64,000 nucleotides of DNA from Syngnathus acus (GCF_901709675.1 NC_051098.1:4042000-4105999); one strand, 5' to 3'; positions 30,936-45,025 are shown, numbered from the stretch's first letter. Notes: a model not told the origin generated them from the letters alone. Numbers and translations are program-made.

Positions 30936-31845
30936 ATGAAGTGTCAGGACTCTATTTCCGTAGACAGCACATGTGTGCGTAGGTGTAAAAACTGATGCAT
31001 CTTGGTTATCATGTCATGTAGGGGCAAACTTCCTTTAGCGTGTTTGGGAAATGAACCGAGGGAGTTATGCTTTTACATGCCCCCCCAGAGCACCTCACAA
31101 TTTGGTGTCCGAAAGTAGACTAAAGATTTGACAATCTGAAAGCAGGTGTAAATTGTGGTTGGGATTTTGTTGGATTATATCGAGGAACGGACAAGCAGAT
31201 TCTGACCTTCACTGACGTGAAGTGGATGTTATTGTATTTCACTCTGAATTGTGCGGACAGCTATTGGTGGGTGTAATGGCTTGGTTTCACACACAGACAC
31301 ACACAGGTCCAACTTCACAGTGGCCAATTTGACATCATCTGCAAGTGGATAGCTTCTTGCGGTTCCTTTTAAATGTTCTTTGTGTGTGTTTTTGTCTTGC
31401 ATAGACTCCAGCGATTCAGTATATGCTTCCATTCTGTAGACCATGCACCTTTCCTGTGCTGAATTTCAAGGGAATGAGGGGACGCTTTGAAGGGATGGGA
31501 ATGAAGTCGGCCACAACAGTGCACATGCCCATTTTTAACTTCAGTTGTCAATGAGTATACCAAAGGAAGGAAAACGTCCTCTGCGTGCACAACTAACAAA
31601 AATAGGGCCCTTGATTTTGATTTGGTCTTGGTTTATGTTGTCAATATGTATGATCGCCCTTAAACACTGCTTGATATCCAATTTAGAAGCAAAGAAGTGG
31701 GGCATAGCACGTGTTGTTTTGGTACCTCATCAAAATATTTCTGACAGTGATGTCTGGATTTAATTTCTTATTTCCATCTGGTTTTAATATCTGTTTTGAA
31801 AAAACAGAGTTCCAATGGTAGTATTTAACAGTCATCCATTTATTA

Positions 31846-32533
31846 CCGTATTGGCCCGAATATAAGACGACCCTGATTATAAGACGACCCCCTCTTTTTC
31901 AAGATTCAAGTTTGAAAAAATACTTTTTGAACACCTAATTTAATTTTCTTACAAAAAATAATTACAGTACATCTGAAACAAATGAGCCTGTCGAGCTCTT
32001 GAAAGCGGCCGCTTGAGGACCATGGAAAGCTTTTCTCTGATTGTGAGCATTAGATAGGCGATCTTTTTGAGCTCTCCATCTCCGTACATTACACTCTGTG
32101 ACACCATATTTCACAGCCGCTTTGCAGTTGTTTGAAGACTCTGCCTCATTTATCACCCTCATCTTGAAGTTTTCATCATAACAATCTCCTCAGCTGCCGG
32201 TTAACCTGGCCGATCTTTGACTCACTTTTCTCCAGATTGTCGCTACGTTTCTGTTGGGGAGCCTGAGGACTGTGTGGGGGTTGGCTCTCTTTTCTTTCTT
32301 ACAGCTATTTTTTATTTTTCTTCTTCGTGCTACCGCTATTTTTATTTTTATTCTTTGTGACAGGGGTTCGCTTTGGCCTGGGGAGTTAAGTTCAGCATTT
32401 GCTTTAAAGATATCTGGCGCCATCTAGCGTTGTGAATGGGTATAATGTCTAGACCCCGAATGTAAGACGACTCCCATTTTTTCAGTCTTATTTCAATGGA
32501 AAAAACACCGTCTTTATATTCGGGCCAATACAG
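31846..32533 (-). mobile_element. pogo-like (Tigger-type) element with DNA-binding domain remnant
   Basis: TA at 31844-31845 and 32534-32535. Inverted ends CCGTATTGGCCCGAATATAA and TATTCGGGCCAATACAG, with subterminal ATAAGACGACC repeated twice. Minus-strand frames read [11 protein letters not shown] (32190-32423) and [38 protein letters not shown] (31962-32162), the N-terminal helix-turn-helix region of pogo-like transposases. The DDE domain is absent, so this is an internally deleted copy of the element at 54193. Confidence 0.85.
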
Positions 32534-34451
32534 TATATCAGGATGAGTCTTCCCACAGCCTGTTTCATAGGCAGAGGTAAGAAGGCTTGTACAGGGCTGC
32601 TTGAAACCCAGGCCCCTGACTAAAAGAGAGCAAGGACCTATTTTTCACATTCTTGGCAGAGATTGTGACCGTGCAGCGTTCCCAGACTGTAGCAACTCTC
32701 CAACTGCTGATAATAAATTATTTGTTACGTGACATCATTTTGTTACAAGCACGATTGAGCCAATACACTGGCACTCTATAAAACCCCCACTCACTGTGTG
32801 TGCACTTGTGTGGAGTCGTAATGCCCATTTGGTTGCGTGGACACTTCTGCTGGTCACAACAATTACCACCTTCAATGGGATGAGACTGGGAAAAAAAATC
32901 AGTTTTTCATAAGTGAAAAATATCATATATCCATGTGAAATACAAATAGATGGATAGAGAAAATGGATACATGCTGTCCGTTTGTGGTGCCTTATTGATG
33001 TGTGTGTGTGATGTGGTGGAAGGAAGTTTTAAAGGTTGCTGACGTCTACCAAATTGTATATGTTGTGGCCTGGATATGAAATTGCCAATCTCATATCAGT
33101 AAGTGCTTTGTTGATGAATTTATCGCACAGGCAACCCATTGAAATCAATATGATGTTCACTTTCCAGCAGACACAGACCTGCAGATCAGTGTTCTCCCCA
33201 CAATATTTTTAAAAACTCTGGCCAAGCACTTCACCCCAACAACATAATAATCATTCCCAGACACTCCATGCTATAGTCATCTGCAGATTTTTTTCATCCA
33301 TTTGAAAATATTTTCTGGAGCATCATCTTGTGTTCCTTTAGCATTCTGCCTTTTGTGCTCCTTAAATATCAATTCTGTGTATAGTACTGTGGACCATGGA
33401 CAAACTCAAGATTATGGACTTTAAGAAGCTATTTTTGTGTGTAGAGATGATCTCCCTCCATGTACTTCAATTTTGAAGACTCTAAATTGTCTATCGTGTC
33501 TACCATATTGTCACTGAAAATGCATAATAACTCGCTCGAAACCTTCCTATTATGTTTTGGTTCGTATTGATCAAAGTCACTCATATCTGTATTGAGAATG
33601 AAGCTGAAACAAAAGACATCCATGTACAGGAACCTCAATGAAATCATCAGTTATTGAAAGCTTCCAAAGGCTGGACAGTGCGCTGTGAGTAACAGTGCCT
33701 GAACATGATGTCAGTTTTATTTTGAGACATGAGTGAAGTGTTTAGGTGTGTTTTTTATCTATTGGAGACTGGGACTGGAAGTGGAGAAAACAGAACAAGT
33801 GAGTGTCCATCCTGATATAACTTTAAAGAAGTATTGAGTAACTGTTTCCAGGGGTCGATGAATGTCCATCCAGTGTCTTTGGGCCGAATGTCAAGACACA
33901 GAGAGGAGTCTGTGAGCATGTGTGCTCCCTGGTTCACTTTCCATGACTCAAAAGGATATCCCACACTGCCTCCCTCTCAGCATTGTTTCTCCGCCCCTCA
34001 CTCGCTCCCACCTCCGCTCCATTCCTCCCCTTTTTTCATATAGTTTACTGCCAACAATGTTCAATCCTGCAACTGACAAAGCTGGATAGACTCTTACAGA
34101 GCTAAATATGGATTTCGGGTGGGTGAACTAACCCTAGGATGAGTTTAAAGCTAAGAGAAGAAGGAAAAGGGTAAGTGAACGAAGACAAGCAAGCTGGTTG
34201 TTTTAGTATGAGGGAAATTTGTTTGCAATTCATTGAAGGACTCAAATAAATGAGGTGAGCTTATAGGTTTGAATAATTAAACTTGAATAAATCCAATTGA
34301 AACAAACAATAAAATGTTAAACTGCATGAAAACAGATACTGTATTGAGAATAGAGAATTTGGGTATTAACATATGTATTCGTAGTCGTTGCACTGATAAA
34401 ATGTATATGTAGATCTGTGTTAAGAGAGCAGAGGGTCATGAGCATACATCT
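32534..34451. other. Gene-free stretch
   Basis: No exon, RNA gene or delimitable repeat was recognised. Confidence 0.45.
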
Positions 34452-34684
34452 TTGGGTGGCGGGGGGGGCGCCCTGAACTAGTCACCGGCCAATCATACCG
34501 ACGGACAATTTGGAGTGGTAAATCGGCATGTTTTTGGAATTTGGAAGGAAACCTGGGTACCTGGGGGAAACCCACGCAGGCACGGGGTGAACATGCAAAC
34601 TCCTCGCAGGAAGGCAGCCGTAATCGAACCCTTTTCCTCTGAACTGTGAGGTGGACATTATAACCAGTGTTCCACTGTGCCACC
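34452..34684 (-). repeat. tRNA-derived SINE, tail missing
   Basis: Contains CGCCCTGAACTAGTCACCGG, GGACAATTTGGAGTGG, AACATGCAAACTCCTCGCAG and a head ending CAGTGTTCCACTGTGCCACC (complement of the A-box region). The GGAT tail is replaced by a G-run at 34461-34468. Confidence 0.7.
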
Positions 34685-37068
34685 GTCAGTTTAGACTTGA
34701 CAAACCAAATTTAATCAAAATCAATCAATCGTTCTATTGATCATTCTATCGATTAAACAACTAATCCCCCCTCATCCCCACCACACATGCACATTGCCCA
34801 GCTGACTATTTTTTGGGGGTGTGGCGGGGGTTAGAATATTTTATATTGATAATCACACATCTACAAACAACCCTTAAGTTTGCTAAGGTTAATAGAGCGG
34901 GTCATCAAAAGATGACATGATTATTTGCTGCTTTGGTGGGGCTAGTTTGTAGTGACTGAATTGCCAGTGATACGTTGGCATTCTTTACGAGCTCTACTCA
35001 GATCATGCTTTCCACATCATCATTTGTGTGCTACTTTTTCAAATGATTCAACACGATTGTTGTGCTCTGTTTTGCTGCATTTTTTCTCTTTGTTGCCTTA
35101 AGTGCAGGGTACAGATTGTGCCCCTAATGAGACTGTGTGCCCCCCATCCCCAGTGCCATCTGCGCTTATGATTCAGACCTTGTTCTTAAATGAATTTTTT
35201 GACTGGGATTAAATTTTGGAGACACTTTTTGAAAACCCTTCCTCCACACACACTGTCAATGGGCAACTTGATTGCCTCTTGCATCTGCTGATGGCAAATA
35301 GCTTCATTTGCTTTTACAAAAATGACAACAATGGCCTAGTTTGGTTTACAACTGCTCTGCAGATGTGTCCTGTATGTCTTTCATCTTAAGTGTGGACCAG
35401 AATGCATTGCTAAGACAGTCTTGCAGGATTGCTGTTGACCAAAGAGCTTCTCTGTGTCCCCAAGTGTAGAATGCATTCAATTACCAGTACTGGTGCAGCA
35501 ATGCTATACAGAAAATAAGTCAATGATAAGTAAAAGTGATGACCAATACTAATCACAGCATCTCAATTGAGTTGAGGTCAAGACTCTAAATGGGCTTCTC
35601 CAAAATCTGTATTTTCCTCAGATGATACCATTCTGATGTTGATTTACTTATGTTATTTTGGGTTGTAGTACTGTTAAATTATACTTTAATTAGCCAGTAG
35701 CTTAATTTAAATTGTCAAATGTGTTGATGAACTTGGGAATCTATTATTCTATGGATTATAGCAATGCATCCAAGTCTTGAGTGAACAAAGCAGTTCCAAA
35801 CTTAACCCTCCCTTCCTCATATTACGCAGTTTGGGATTCAGTTTTGACGGTTATGTGTTATGACTTTTTTATTTCAAACAGCTCACCTTTGGTTTCACTT
35901 ACTTTTCTGTTGACCATCAAGAGGCTCTTTTGCTAACTTTAAACCCGCGGCAATGTGACATTTTATTATCTATGACTCAGAATTGGTGATTTAGTTATTG
36001 GTTGAATTAGAATTGGTTGTGAAAGCTTATAGAAATTGGGGTTCACATACTCTTGATACTGGAAGAGTAATTTGACATATAAACTTGCGAGGGAGAAACA
36101 ACACATCAACAAACTGGTTGCCATAGTAACACTGAGCAGACAAGCATCGTGTGAGCGTGACACATTTCCTGATATTTTACAACGTTGTGTTGTATACTGC
36201 TCTTGAGAGCAGAGGTGGAAAAATAAAGATTGAGTCATGGCAATAGATCAGAGTCACGTCAAAGTTGACGTTTTGCTGTGTTGAAATGCAGATGAAGTCA
36301 TTCACTTTGGACAGCAACAGTTGATCTTTCATTGAGCCAATCATGTCTCTCTTTCTCAGAGACAACAGTCCGCTAATGACAGACCATATATGTCCTCTGC
36401 TCGTTTCACATGAGCTAACTGGTTATTTCACAGCTGTAATGACAAACTGGAAATGACAAAACAGGTTTACTGCCTCATAGCGTCGCATCAAGCTATTTGT
36501 CTTCTCGTTACATCCTAATAACATGTATTCCCGGGAGAAAGGTCAGCTGCAACACATGGTGGTTTTCAGCTCGCTCAACTCATCTCCATTAAAAATTGTT
36601 TCACTGGGTGGTAAAGGGGGCAGGGAGTAGATATTTTGAACCCTTCACAATTGAGTATCAGGAAGAAATGGACTCTACGCACTGGTGCGTTTGGAAGAGA
36701 TATATTATTTATGTAGTTGCTTATCTGAGGCCATTCTTGTATGTGTACATGTGGAGTGTATAGTATGCGTGTGTTTGAGAAATAACAGCTGGTATGTTAA
36801 GCTGTTAGTAGTGGCACCCCTCCAACGGATGTAATGAATCTGTGTTTACTCTTTTTACGGGCTATTGATGACACTAGGTGTGTTTCGATGGACAAATTAA
36901 TTGGCATACTGACAAAATACTACATTCTCTCCACTTTCTCATGCTCGTGATTATACTAAATGATTGTCAGTGTGCTTAGTTGAAGGTTTAATTTTTGTAT
37001 CTCAAGAAGTAGATGTAAAAATGTCATTAAAAAAATATTGTCTACGTCCACAACAACAAAATATGAAC
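34685..37068. other. Gene-free stretch
   Basis: Nothing convincing on either strand. AATCGATTAA-like words near 34715-34760 may be a remnant of a DNA transposon. Confidence 0.4.
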
Positions 37069-37310
37069 ATTCATCCATTCATTTTCCATACCACTTATCC
37101 TCACTTAGGGCTGTGGTTAAGTTGGAGCTGACCCCAGCTGACTGGGCAAGAGGCAGGGTACATCCTTGACTGGTTGCCGGCCAATTGCTGGGAAAATATA
37201 GACCAAAAAAAATCACAATCACATTCACACCAAAGGACAATTTAGAGTTTTCAATGAACCACCCATGCGTGCATGCATCTAACCATTTGACATGCACTAC
37301 TAGCCTACCA
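37069..37310 (-). repeat. Diverged tRNA-derived SINE
   Basis: Recognisable by CATCCATTCATTTTCCATAC, CCCAGCTGACTGGGC, GGTTGCCGGCCAATTGCTGG and ACAATTTAGAGT. The head is lost. It sits 50 bp from a pogo-like element. Confidence 0.6.
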
Positions 37311-37360
37311 CCCAAAGACAGTAGAACGTTTTTTACTTGAAGAGCATCAAACAAAATGTA

Positions 37361-38218
37361 CCGTATTTTCCGCCCTAAAAGGCGCACCGGGTTATAAGGC
37401 GCACCTTCAATGAACGGCCCATTTTAAAACTTTGTCCATATATAAGGCGCACCGGATTATAAGGCGCATAAAATAGAAGCTATACTGCATCAAACTGAGG
37501 TTGACTAGGGTTGCGGTATGCATCCACTAGCCAATAACCAACGAGCCCTCTGTAAACAATCGCGTTTCTCAAACGATCTCCTATAAAATGATCAGAACTG
37601 ACTAAAGTTCGATCTAACGCATTGGTACTACTTACCTATGTTTCCCTTCCATATCGATCCGTAGATTTACTCGAAACATTAACAGAGCAGCCTATTTTGA
37701 CATGAAATAGCCTGGTACGTATAGCAGCTATCGCAATAGCATTAGCCATCCGCAAAGTCTCACGAGCCTCAGCTCGCAATCTCCCATGAGCCTCAGCAAA
37801 GTGTAAACAATCGCGTTTCTCAAACGATCTCCTATAAAATGATCGGAACTGACTAAAGTTCGATCTAACGCATTGGTACTACTTACCTATGTTTCCCTTC
37901 CATATCGATCCCTAGATTTACTCGAAACATTAACAGAGCAGCCTATTTTGACATGAAATAGCCTCGCGGGCACAACAGCTATTCGGTGACGCCCCCTGAC
38001 TACAGTTGCCGTAATGCTGGGAAGCGATGCGACCTTGTAATTTACTAGTCGTACTAAAACGTACTGAAACATTTTGGCAGAGCACTGTGTACAACCAGTA
38101 TGGATCAACAAATTCATCAGTTGATCCATATATAAGGCGCACTGGCCTATAAGGCGCACTGTCGGCTTTTGAGAAAATTTTAGGTTTTTAGGTGCGCCTT
38201 TTAGGGCGGAAAATACGG
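37361..38218. mobile_element. TA-flanked pogo-like MITE (GGCGCACC family)
   Basis: TA at 37359-37360 and 38219-38220. Inverted ends begin CCGTATTTTCCGCCCTAAAA and extend over about 27 bp into GGCGCACC. Subterminal TATAAGGCGCACC occurs several times at both ends (for example 37390, 37441, 37455 and 38131). No coding potential. A 163 bp internal segment is duplicated (37551-37713 and 37802-37964). Confidence 0.85.
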
Positions 38219-38650
38219 TAAGTATAAGATTTAGACTACAGATCAATTAAACCTACATTCTAATATATAATTCTGATACATTTATTTTTACTTCAGTTCC
38301 AGTCAATCGTTATCATCTTCACTGAAAGGGAGCAAAACTATTTAAAAAAAAATATTGAGCCCACTTTTGAAAGCACGGACATGAGACAGAATCTGACCTC
38401 GAACTGTCATTGACAGGATATAAGACACTGGCAGTGCTCGCCACACAGGAAGTCTACATATAGTGACAGTCATCTTCTTCCTCTCTCTCACACTCCATGC
38501 TGAGGATTGCACATCCCTTTTTGGACTACCAAACAAGGAAGTTGAATTCATAAACAAATACAATGTTAGCCTCTTAGCATAATTGACGAAGGCATTTTTA
38601 AACATGTTTTAAAACAGGAAAAAACATAACAAATTCAACAAGTCAAGTTA

Positions 38651-39605
38651 CCGTTTTTTTCCATGTATAATGCGCCCCCATGTATAATACGCACCCTAAA
38701 AATGGCATGTCGATGCTGGAAAAAAGCCTGTACCCATGTATAATACGCACCCAAATTTTGACTTTTTTTTTTATTTATTTTTATTTATTTTTATTTTTTT
38801 TAAAGTCCCAATGATCGTCACACACGCGCCTGGGTGTGGTGAAATTTGTCCTCTGCATTTGACCCATCCCCGTGTGATTTTGATCCATCCCCTGGGGGAG
38901 AGGGGAGCAGTGAGCAGCAGCGGCGCCGCGCTCGGGAATCATTTGGTGATCTAACCCCCCAATTCCAACCCTTAATGCTGAGTGCCAAGCAGGGAGGCAA
39001 TGGGTCCCATTTTTATAGTCTTTGGTATGACCCGGCCGGGTTACTTAAGTCCGTAAACATAAAATTATTTCAGAAAAAAGATCATCTTTGGGAACAACCG
39101 GATGTTATTCTGCCGGTCAGTATCACTGCGCATGCAGTAGCAAACTCGATAGCGAAGAAATATGTGAGACTCTCAACGGGATCACCAATATTTGAGTGAT
39201 GTTCCAGTTATTTATCACAATTATTTATTATTATAATAATAATATATATAATAATTATTTATTTATTATTCACAATTGTCATGGTGATCTTTCTGGTGAT
39301 TTCTTAACTAGGCTGGATGTATTTTTTTTGTTGCCGTTGATTTCTCCGACTGCCCAGAAAGGCACCACCGCGATCAGTTAGGTTAAAATGAAAAGAGAGG
39401 AAAGTGACGTTGTAAAGAACCATCCGTGACAAGATTTTCTTCAAAAATTGTTGCACCATGATTTTCTTCACAAAAAAAAAAAAAAAGAAAGAAAAAAAAA
39501 TAAAAATAAAAAATAAAAAAGAATTGTACCCATGTATAATGCGCACCCCAGATTTTAGGACAATAAATTAGTTAAATTTTGCGCATTATACATGGGAAAA
39601 AACGG
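38651..39605. mobile_element. TA-flanked pogo-like MITE (TATAATGCGC family) carrying a SINE
   Basis: TA at 38649-38650 and 39606-39607. Ends CCGTTTTTTTCCATGTATAA and TTATACATGGGAAAAAACGG form inverted repeats. Subterminal ATGTATAATRCGCACCC occurs at 38692, 38736 and 39531. The middle holds a tRNA-SINE piece at 38806-39050 and A/T-rich filler. Confidence 0.85.
38806..39050 (-). repeat. tRNA-derived SINE (family B), head missing
   Basis: Shares AACCCTTAATGCTGAGTG, CAAGCAGGGAGGCA and TATAGTCTTTGGTATGACCC with the copy at 51895. Here the far 3' part (AGTCCCAATGATCGTCACAC, GAAATTTGTCCTCTGCATTT) is kept and the tRNA head is lost. Nested in the pogo-like element. Confidence 0.7.
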
Positions 39606-40860
39606 TACTTGTGGATTGCGTTTTGACTCCTCTTTTGGTTTAAACAAAGGAGTTTAAGAAATGCCAAGTCAATGTACTTTCAGACCAATGTTGAAAAGAG
39701 TGCTATCGAGAGGAGTGAAAAAGATGAACAAAACTGGTTCATGAAGCAATTTCGAAGCTTCATTTTTCCATCCCTACTAACAACCATTCTCTAAGTGACT
39801 TGTACTCATGTGTTTGTGTGATCCCCATTGCACTGTAGGTGTGTAAACAAACCTGTCATGTGCCCCACTCTTCTTTCACATCTTGTGTTCTGCCATGAAA
39901 ATTAAAGCACTCTAAATCAAACAGCACGTTCAGAAGATCCTTCTTATATTATTATACATATATATATTCTTATATGTGAAATTTCCTTGGTACATTATGA
40001 TTAATTATTTGATTTGATTTAGATATTAATGAATTTGATTTGGCAACAGACACACACACATGGCCTGTGGTAGACCACCTTATTGTTGATTGATATCACC
40101 ATCTGGCTAGCATGTCTGGAACAAACAATAAATCCTTAGAGACATTTAGTTTTCCATTACGCTATATTAGTCTTTAAAAAGCGAGGAATGCGATTTCTGG
40201 GCGTTTCCGGTGATTCTGATCAACTCTTGAGGGCGTGTTTGTTGTATGCTTGAGTTCAAATTGGTCTATGATGCCTTTCCAGTGTGTGTGTGGGTATGAT
40301 TGTGTGGTCAAGTATTTTGGGGTGCTTCTCAGTAATTAATGAATAGCATAGCCCCAGATAAGAGCCGGCTTGTTGAAATATTACTACTTTTTATTTAATA
40401 TGCCTAATATTGTTATTAGAAACAGTTACCTTGAAAAAGTCATTAGTTTATTATTTATATAGTATTAGTTATTTTACAGATTACTTGACTTTAAAAAACT
40501 TAGTTGCTTACTAATTACTTGATTTTAAAAGAAACCAAGTTATATAAAAAGTTACTTTATTAGTTACATTGAACAGATTTCGACAACTCTGCATAACAAA
40601 CGATTGACAGATTTTCCAATACTTGATTTTGAACTGTGATATTTAAGAATAAAAAAAATTATATATTTAATTAAAAATATTACCACCATCTTTTTTTACT
40701 TAACATAAGTGATTATTTTAATTTTAAAATATGACTGTGGAGTTTACGCTTTTTACATTTAGAATGTATATTGTATAATGATTAAATTTGGGACCTCATC
40801 GAGTCAGTGCTCTTTATGTATCTTTCTGTTTAAGCTCAATGGGGTGTGATACGTATGCAT

Positions 40861-41624
40861 TAGGGGTGTAAATCGCGGGTTTTGTCACGATACGATATCA
40901 TATCGATACAAAGGACACGATACGATTATTGCCGATATCTTAAAGCCTGCTGTGATTCATTCACGATACATCACGATATAGTGCTCCACGATCGATATTT
41001 TTTATTTTTATTTAAAATAAAAAATATAGAACAATATCCTGATTTATAACAATTCATACGCAAAATCAACAAGGTACTGCAAACTCTTTATTTAGGAAAT
41101 TACAAGAGTATTGTAGTATACAAAGTGCTTATTTTAACACTGAACTTTATCAAATTCCTATATTTTTTCTCATATAAGTAAAGAAAAATGAATATTCTTT
41201 CTTTTTTTGTAATACCATTAACTTTAAAGTGCATTACTGAACTATTTATTTACAATAATTTTAATTGTCCGTTGAGCCATCTTTTCTTTGGAATCCAAAG
41301 TGCTTCCAAACGAATGACTTGAAGCCCAAAGGGGAGCGAATTTCCTCGTCTTCTTGGACACTAGCCATAGCACCAGCCCAGGAGCCGCGTAGTTGTCGGC
41401 TCCCCTTTCACGTGCCTGCTCTGCTCACAACACAGCACGCCGCGTACTGCTCCCGGAAAGAGGAAGCAAGCAACAATGAACTGGATTTCAAAATAAAGTC
41501 GCGTCTAATGTCCGAGGTCAAACACGGCGATATAAATCGATGTTTACGTTTAGCATCGATGCCAATAAATCGTAGAGCATTATATCGATTAATCGATGTG
41601 TATCGATGAATCGTTACACCCCTA
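40861..41624. mobile_element. hAT non-autonomous element with GATA/TATCGAT-rich ends
   Basis: Exact 8 bp target duplication GTATGCAT (40853-40860 and 41625-41632). Ends TAGGGGTGTAA and TTACACCCCTA are inverted repeats, followed inside by CACGATACGAT / ATCGATTAATCGATG words. No transposase. The open frame at 41265-41609 is not recognisable. Confidence 0.92.
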
Positions 41625-41975
41625 GTATGCATTATTTTGACGTATTGGAAATGTTTTTGAAAGTAGATAATGCTTTGTCAACAGCACAGTGTACAACGTA
41701 CCAGATTTTCTTCTTTAGATGTCACAAACTCAATATAGTGACTGGATTTTCCATCTTGAAACTTTCTCTCCTTCCTCCTTTGCTATTGGTCATGGCACAT
41801 ACGTGATGTCATTCTCTCAGGTGGGTATGGTAAATTGTGAAGTCCCAGAATATCTCTACCTCAAGCTGTTAACACTGTAGTTCCCCTTTCTTAGGTATTC
41901 CATAATGTACAGTTGTTTGCTGGGTGTCTTTATCTAGGAATTACTATATTGTATTATATTATTAGTTAATTATTA

Positions 41976-42250
41976 CCGTAATTTCCGGACTATAAGCTGC
42001 TACTTTTTGCACAAGCTTTGTACCCTGCGTTTTATAGTCCGGCGTGGCATATCTAAGGAATTTTCATAGCTTTTATGATATTTTAAGAGGATTTGCGTTG
42101 GTAATACAGGTAATAGAAATGAGGACATTTCATTTAAAACACCTGCATCTTATAGTCCGGAGCGGCTTATATATGAACGAAACAAGATTTTCCCCTAATT
42201 TTAGCTGGTGCATCTTTTATTCAGGTGCATCTTATAGTCTGGAAATGATG
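41976..42250. mobile_element. TA-flanked MITE (CCGGACTATAAG family)
   Basis: The left end CCGTAATTTCCGGACTATAA follows TA at 41974-41975. The right end, CTTATAGTCTGGAAATGATG, is a decayed inverted copy. Subterminal TATAGTCCGG occurs at 42031 and 42151. About 275 bp, no coding potential. Confidence 0.7.
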
Positions 42251-43469
42251 ATAGTTTTTTTACACATTTGAAACCACTTCATGGCGTATGTATGTTTTGA
42301 GCAAATCTTGTGAACTGCTTGTCAATATTGTTAATCACAACAATAACAAATAAAGATTTAGCAAAGTAACAGTTGTCAGATCACTCCCTTAAGAGAAGTA
42401 CTGCATTAGATTAGTGTTTACTGTAAAATAAGGTTATATTAGAGTGACATATTACTTTTTAATGCGTTATAGCACCACTGTAAATTATAAAGACCTTCAA
42501 ATAAGGTACATCATTTTATCCTGTCCCCATCCTCACATGTGTAAAGATTTTGTGTAAAATGTGACAAGAAATATAAATTATAGAGAAGAGGCGTATGAGC
42601 AGCATATCTACCCTACATAATATAGTCATGTGTGGCTATGTAAATTTGCCCTTCAGGCGATGTTTACTGCATTTCTGTGGTTGCTTCGTTCTAAAAACAA
42701 TGTATAATTTAGTCAAAACAGCAGAGAAATCTTCCACTGTTGGGTTTCTAAGTGGCGTACCGAATCATGTGACATTCAAGAAGGCCACCAAAAATGTGTC
42801 TCGAATGACACATTTTTGTGGTAAGGCACAACAGTTCTCCCTCATCATCACCCATTTCAATGGAAATTTATTTGTTTGTCTCTGTTTTGTTCACAGGCGT
42901 CTCACTTCTCCCTAATTCATACACATTTGCAACTCGGCTGACACGTTTACCACTTCGAACAAAACAGCACAAATTTACAGTTTGTGTTGTTTGGTTTTCT
43001 TCAGTTTATCAATACTGTACAAAAAACACATTATACTAGTACAAAAGTATTTAATAACAAGACAAAATCATAAACATTTAAAGAGCTGAACAAGTGAGAT
43101 GAAAAATGTTTTGTGAGTCTGACCAACCAATCAGAGGACAGGTGAATTTTGACATTTCATGGGTCAGTGCATGGTGGAAAAAAGAACAACTAAAGAAACA
43201 AAAAATTCAACAACCACATATACCGGAAGCATGTACCCAAGAGGAAAAACTACAAAATAGAGAATCAACTGTTGGGAATTAATTTATACAACATGGAGTG
43301 GATAGAATTTTGGTTTTAAATGTAGGTCAGTGCAAATTATAGGTCAGTAAAAAAAGAGGCTTCAAGCTGTTTATTGCCACTCCCAGTTCAGGTTTACTGT
43401 CAAGCTAAAAGTAAAACAAAGAGAAGTCCACATTGTGTTTTTAAAACAACCACAACGCATGCCCTAAGA

Positions 43470-43612
43470 AAATCCATCTATCCATCTTCTGAAATGCTTT
43501 TCCCTAATAGGATTGGGGGTGTGCTGCTGCCTATCCCAGCTGACTTTGGGCGGTATGCAGGGTACATCCTACCTGAACTGTTTGCCAGCCAGGCGGCCAA
43601 GTTGCATGCAGC
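43470..43612 (-). repeat. Diverged tRNA-derived SINE fragment
   Basis: CCATCTATCCATCTTCTGAA, GTGCTGCTGCCTATCCCAGC, TGACTTTGGGCGG and CTGAACTGTTTGCCAGCCA match the 3' part of family A. Confidence 0.6.
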
Positions 43613-44872
43613 AGAAGGTGTGGCACAATGCCTATTTAAGCACAAAAGGACATTAAAAAATGAAATCAAACATTTTTATACATTTATATTTATTTTTGAC
43701 AAAATATTGCCATAAGAAAAATGTCAAAATACCGGCAATAATTTCAGTTGACTCTATCCCGAGGGTATTTAATCGTTGTCTTTTATTCATTTATTCATTT
43801 TGCGTTGTTCAGCCTGTTCAGGGTCATGGGTGAAACTATCACAGGTGATTGATGATGTCAATGATTCACTTGGGATTTGTATTTATTTGCTTGTGCTATT
43901 GATAATAATGATGGTGAGAAGCTGTGAACACTTTGGACTCTTCACCAGTCAATGACAAGGCACATATACTAGACCAACAATCACCTTTATAACTATGGGG
44001 AATTTAGAGCCTTCAGTCAACCTGACATGATTGTTTTTTGAATATGACAGAAAAAAACCACATGAAAACTCAGTGAGATCACCTCTTGATTGTGAAGCGG
44101 AAGCTTCAATCTGCTGTACGACCAAACTACTAAATTGTTTTTATATGAACTCACTAAAATGTCAATAGCTAAATAGGACGTGAAAGCAACGGAAATGAAA
44201 AATGTGACGTTTTGCAGTCCAACTTTCAACCACCACATAAAATTGTCACCAAAGGACAGATGGCTTGGCCGAACTCCTGTTCAAATAAATTTTGTTGCCG
44301 CAGAATACTTTTAAGTTACACAAGACCACAGATTGACGATTAGAATCATTCTTATGCACATCAAAGGCAACAGCACAAATAATGCACAGTGACTGTGAAG
44401 ACTATATAGTCTAAGTGTAGTTCTGTGACCTTTTTGCAACTCATAAATTGTTTTGGCTGCAAATCTGTCACTATCTGCTGTACCCACAGTATCAGTCCAT
44501 CCAGATTTTTTGGCAATGCATCTTCTTTCTTTCCTTCTCTTCTTCCCTGCATTCCAATCCTGAGCCTCCCCCTTGCATTCATAATCCAAATTAAAAAGAG
44601 GTTTTCTCATGCATGAGAGGAGAAACAGGCCTACTCTGCAAACAATGTGAGGCTTTCTGGATTGGCATGAGAGCAGAGATTGAGTGAGGGAAAGAAAGGG
44701 AAAGAAAAGAATATAGCGATGGAGGGTTTCTGGGGGAGAGACAAGCTGTTGAAGTCAACTCCCACAGTCTGGGAGCCAAAAGCTTTGGTGTGGTGGGAAC
44801 AAACCTTCCACATTGCACTAAATTGATGATTGCCTTGTTTATTATTAATATTCATATATTGCATGATTATGA

Positions 44873-45025
44873 GAGCGGCACAGTGAGCCACTGGTTCGCA
44901 CGTCTGCCTCACAGTGCAGAGGTTGCTGGTTCGATTCAGGCGCCGGTCTTCCTGTGTGGAATTTGCATGTTCTCCCTGTGTCTGCGTGGGTTTCCTCTGG
45001 ATACTCCAGTTTCCTCCCACACGCC
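44873..45025 (+). repeat. tRNA-derived SINE, head half
   Basis: The head GAGCGGCACAGTGAGCCACT leads to a near-perfect B box GGTTCGATTCA (44928-44938), then CATGTTCTCCCTGTGTCTGC and TTTCCTCTGGATACTC. The 3' half is missing. Confidence 0.7.
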
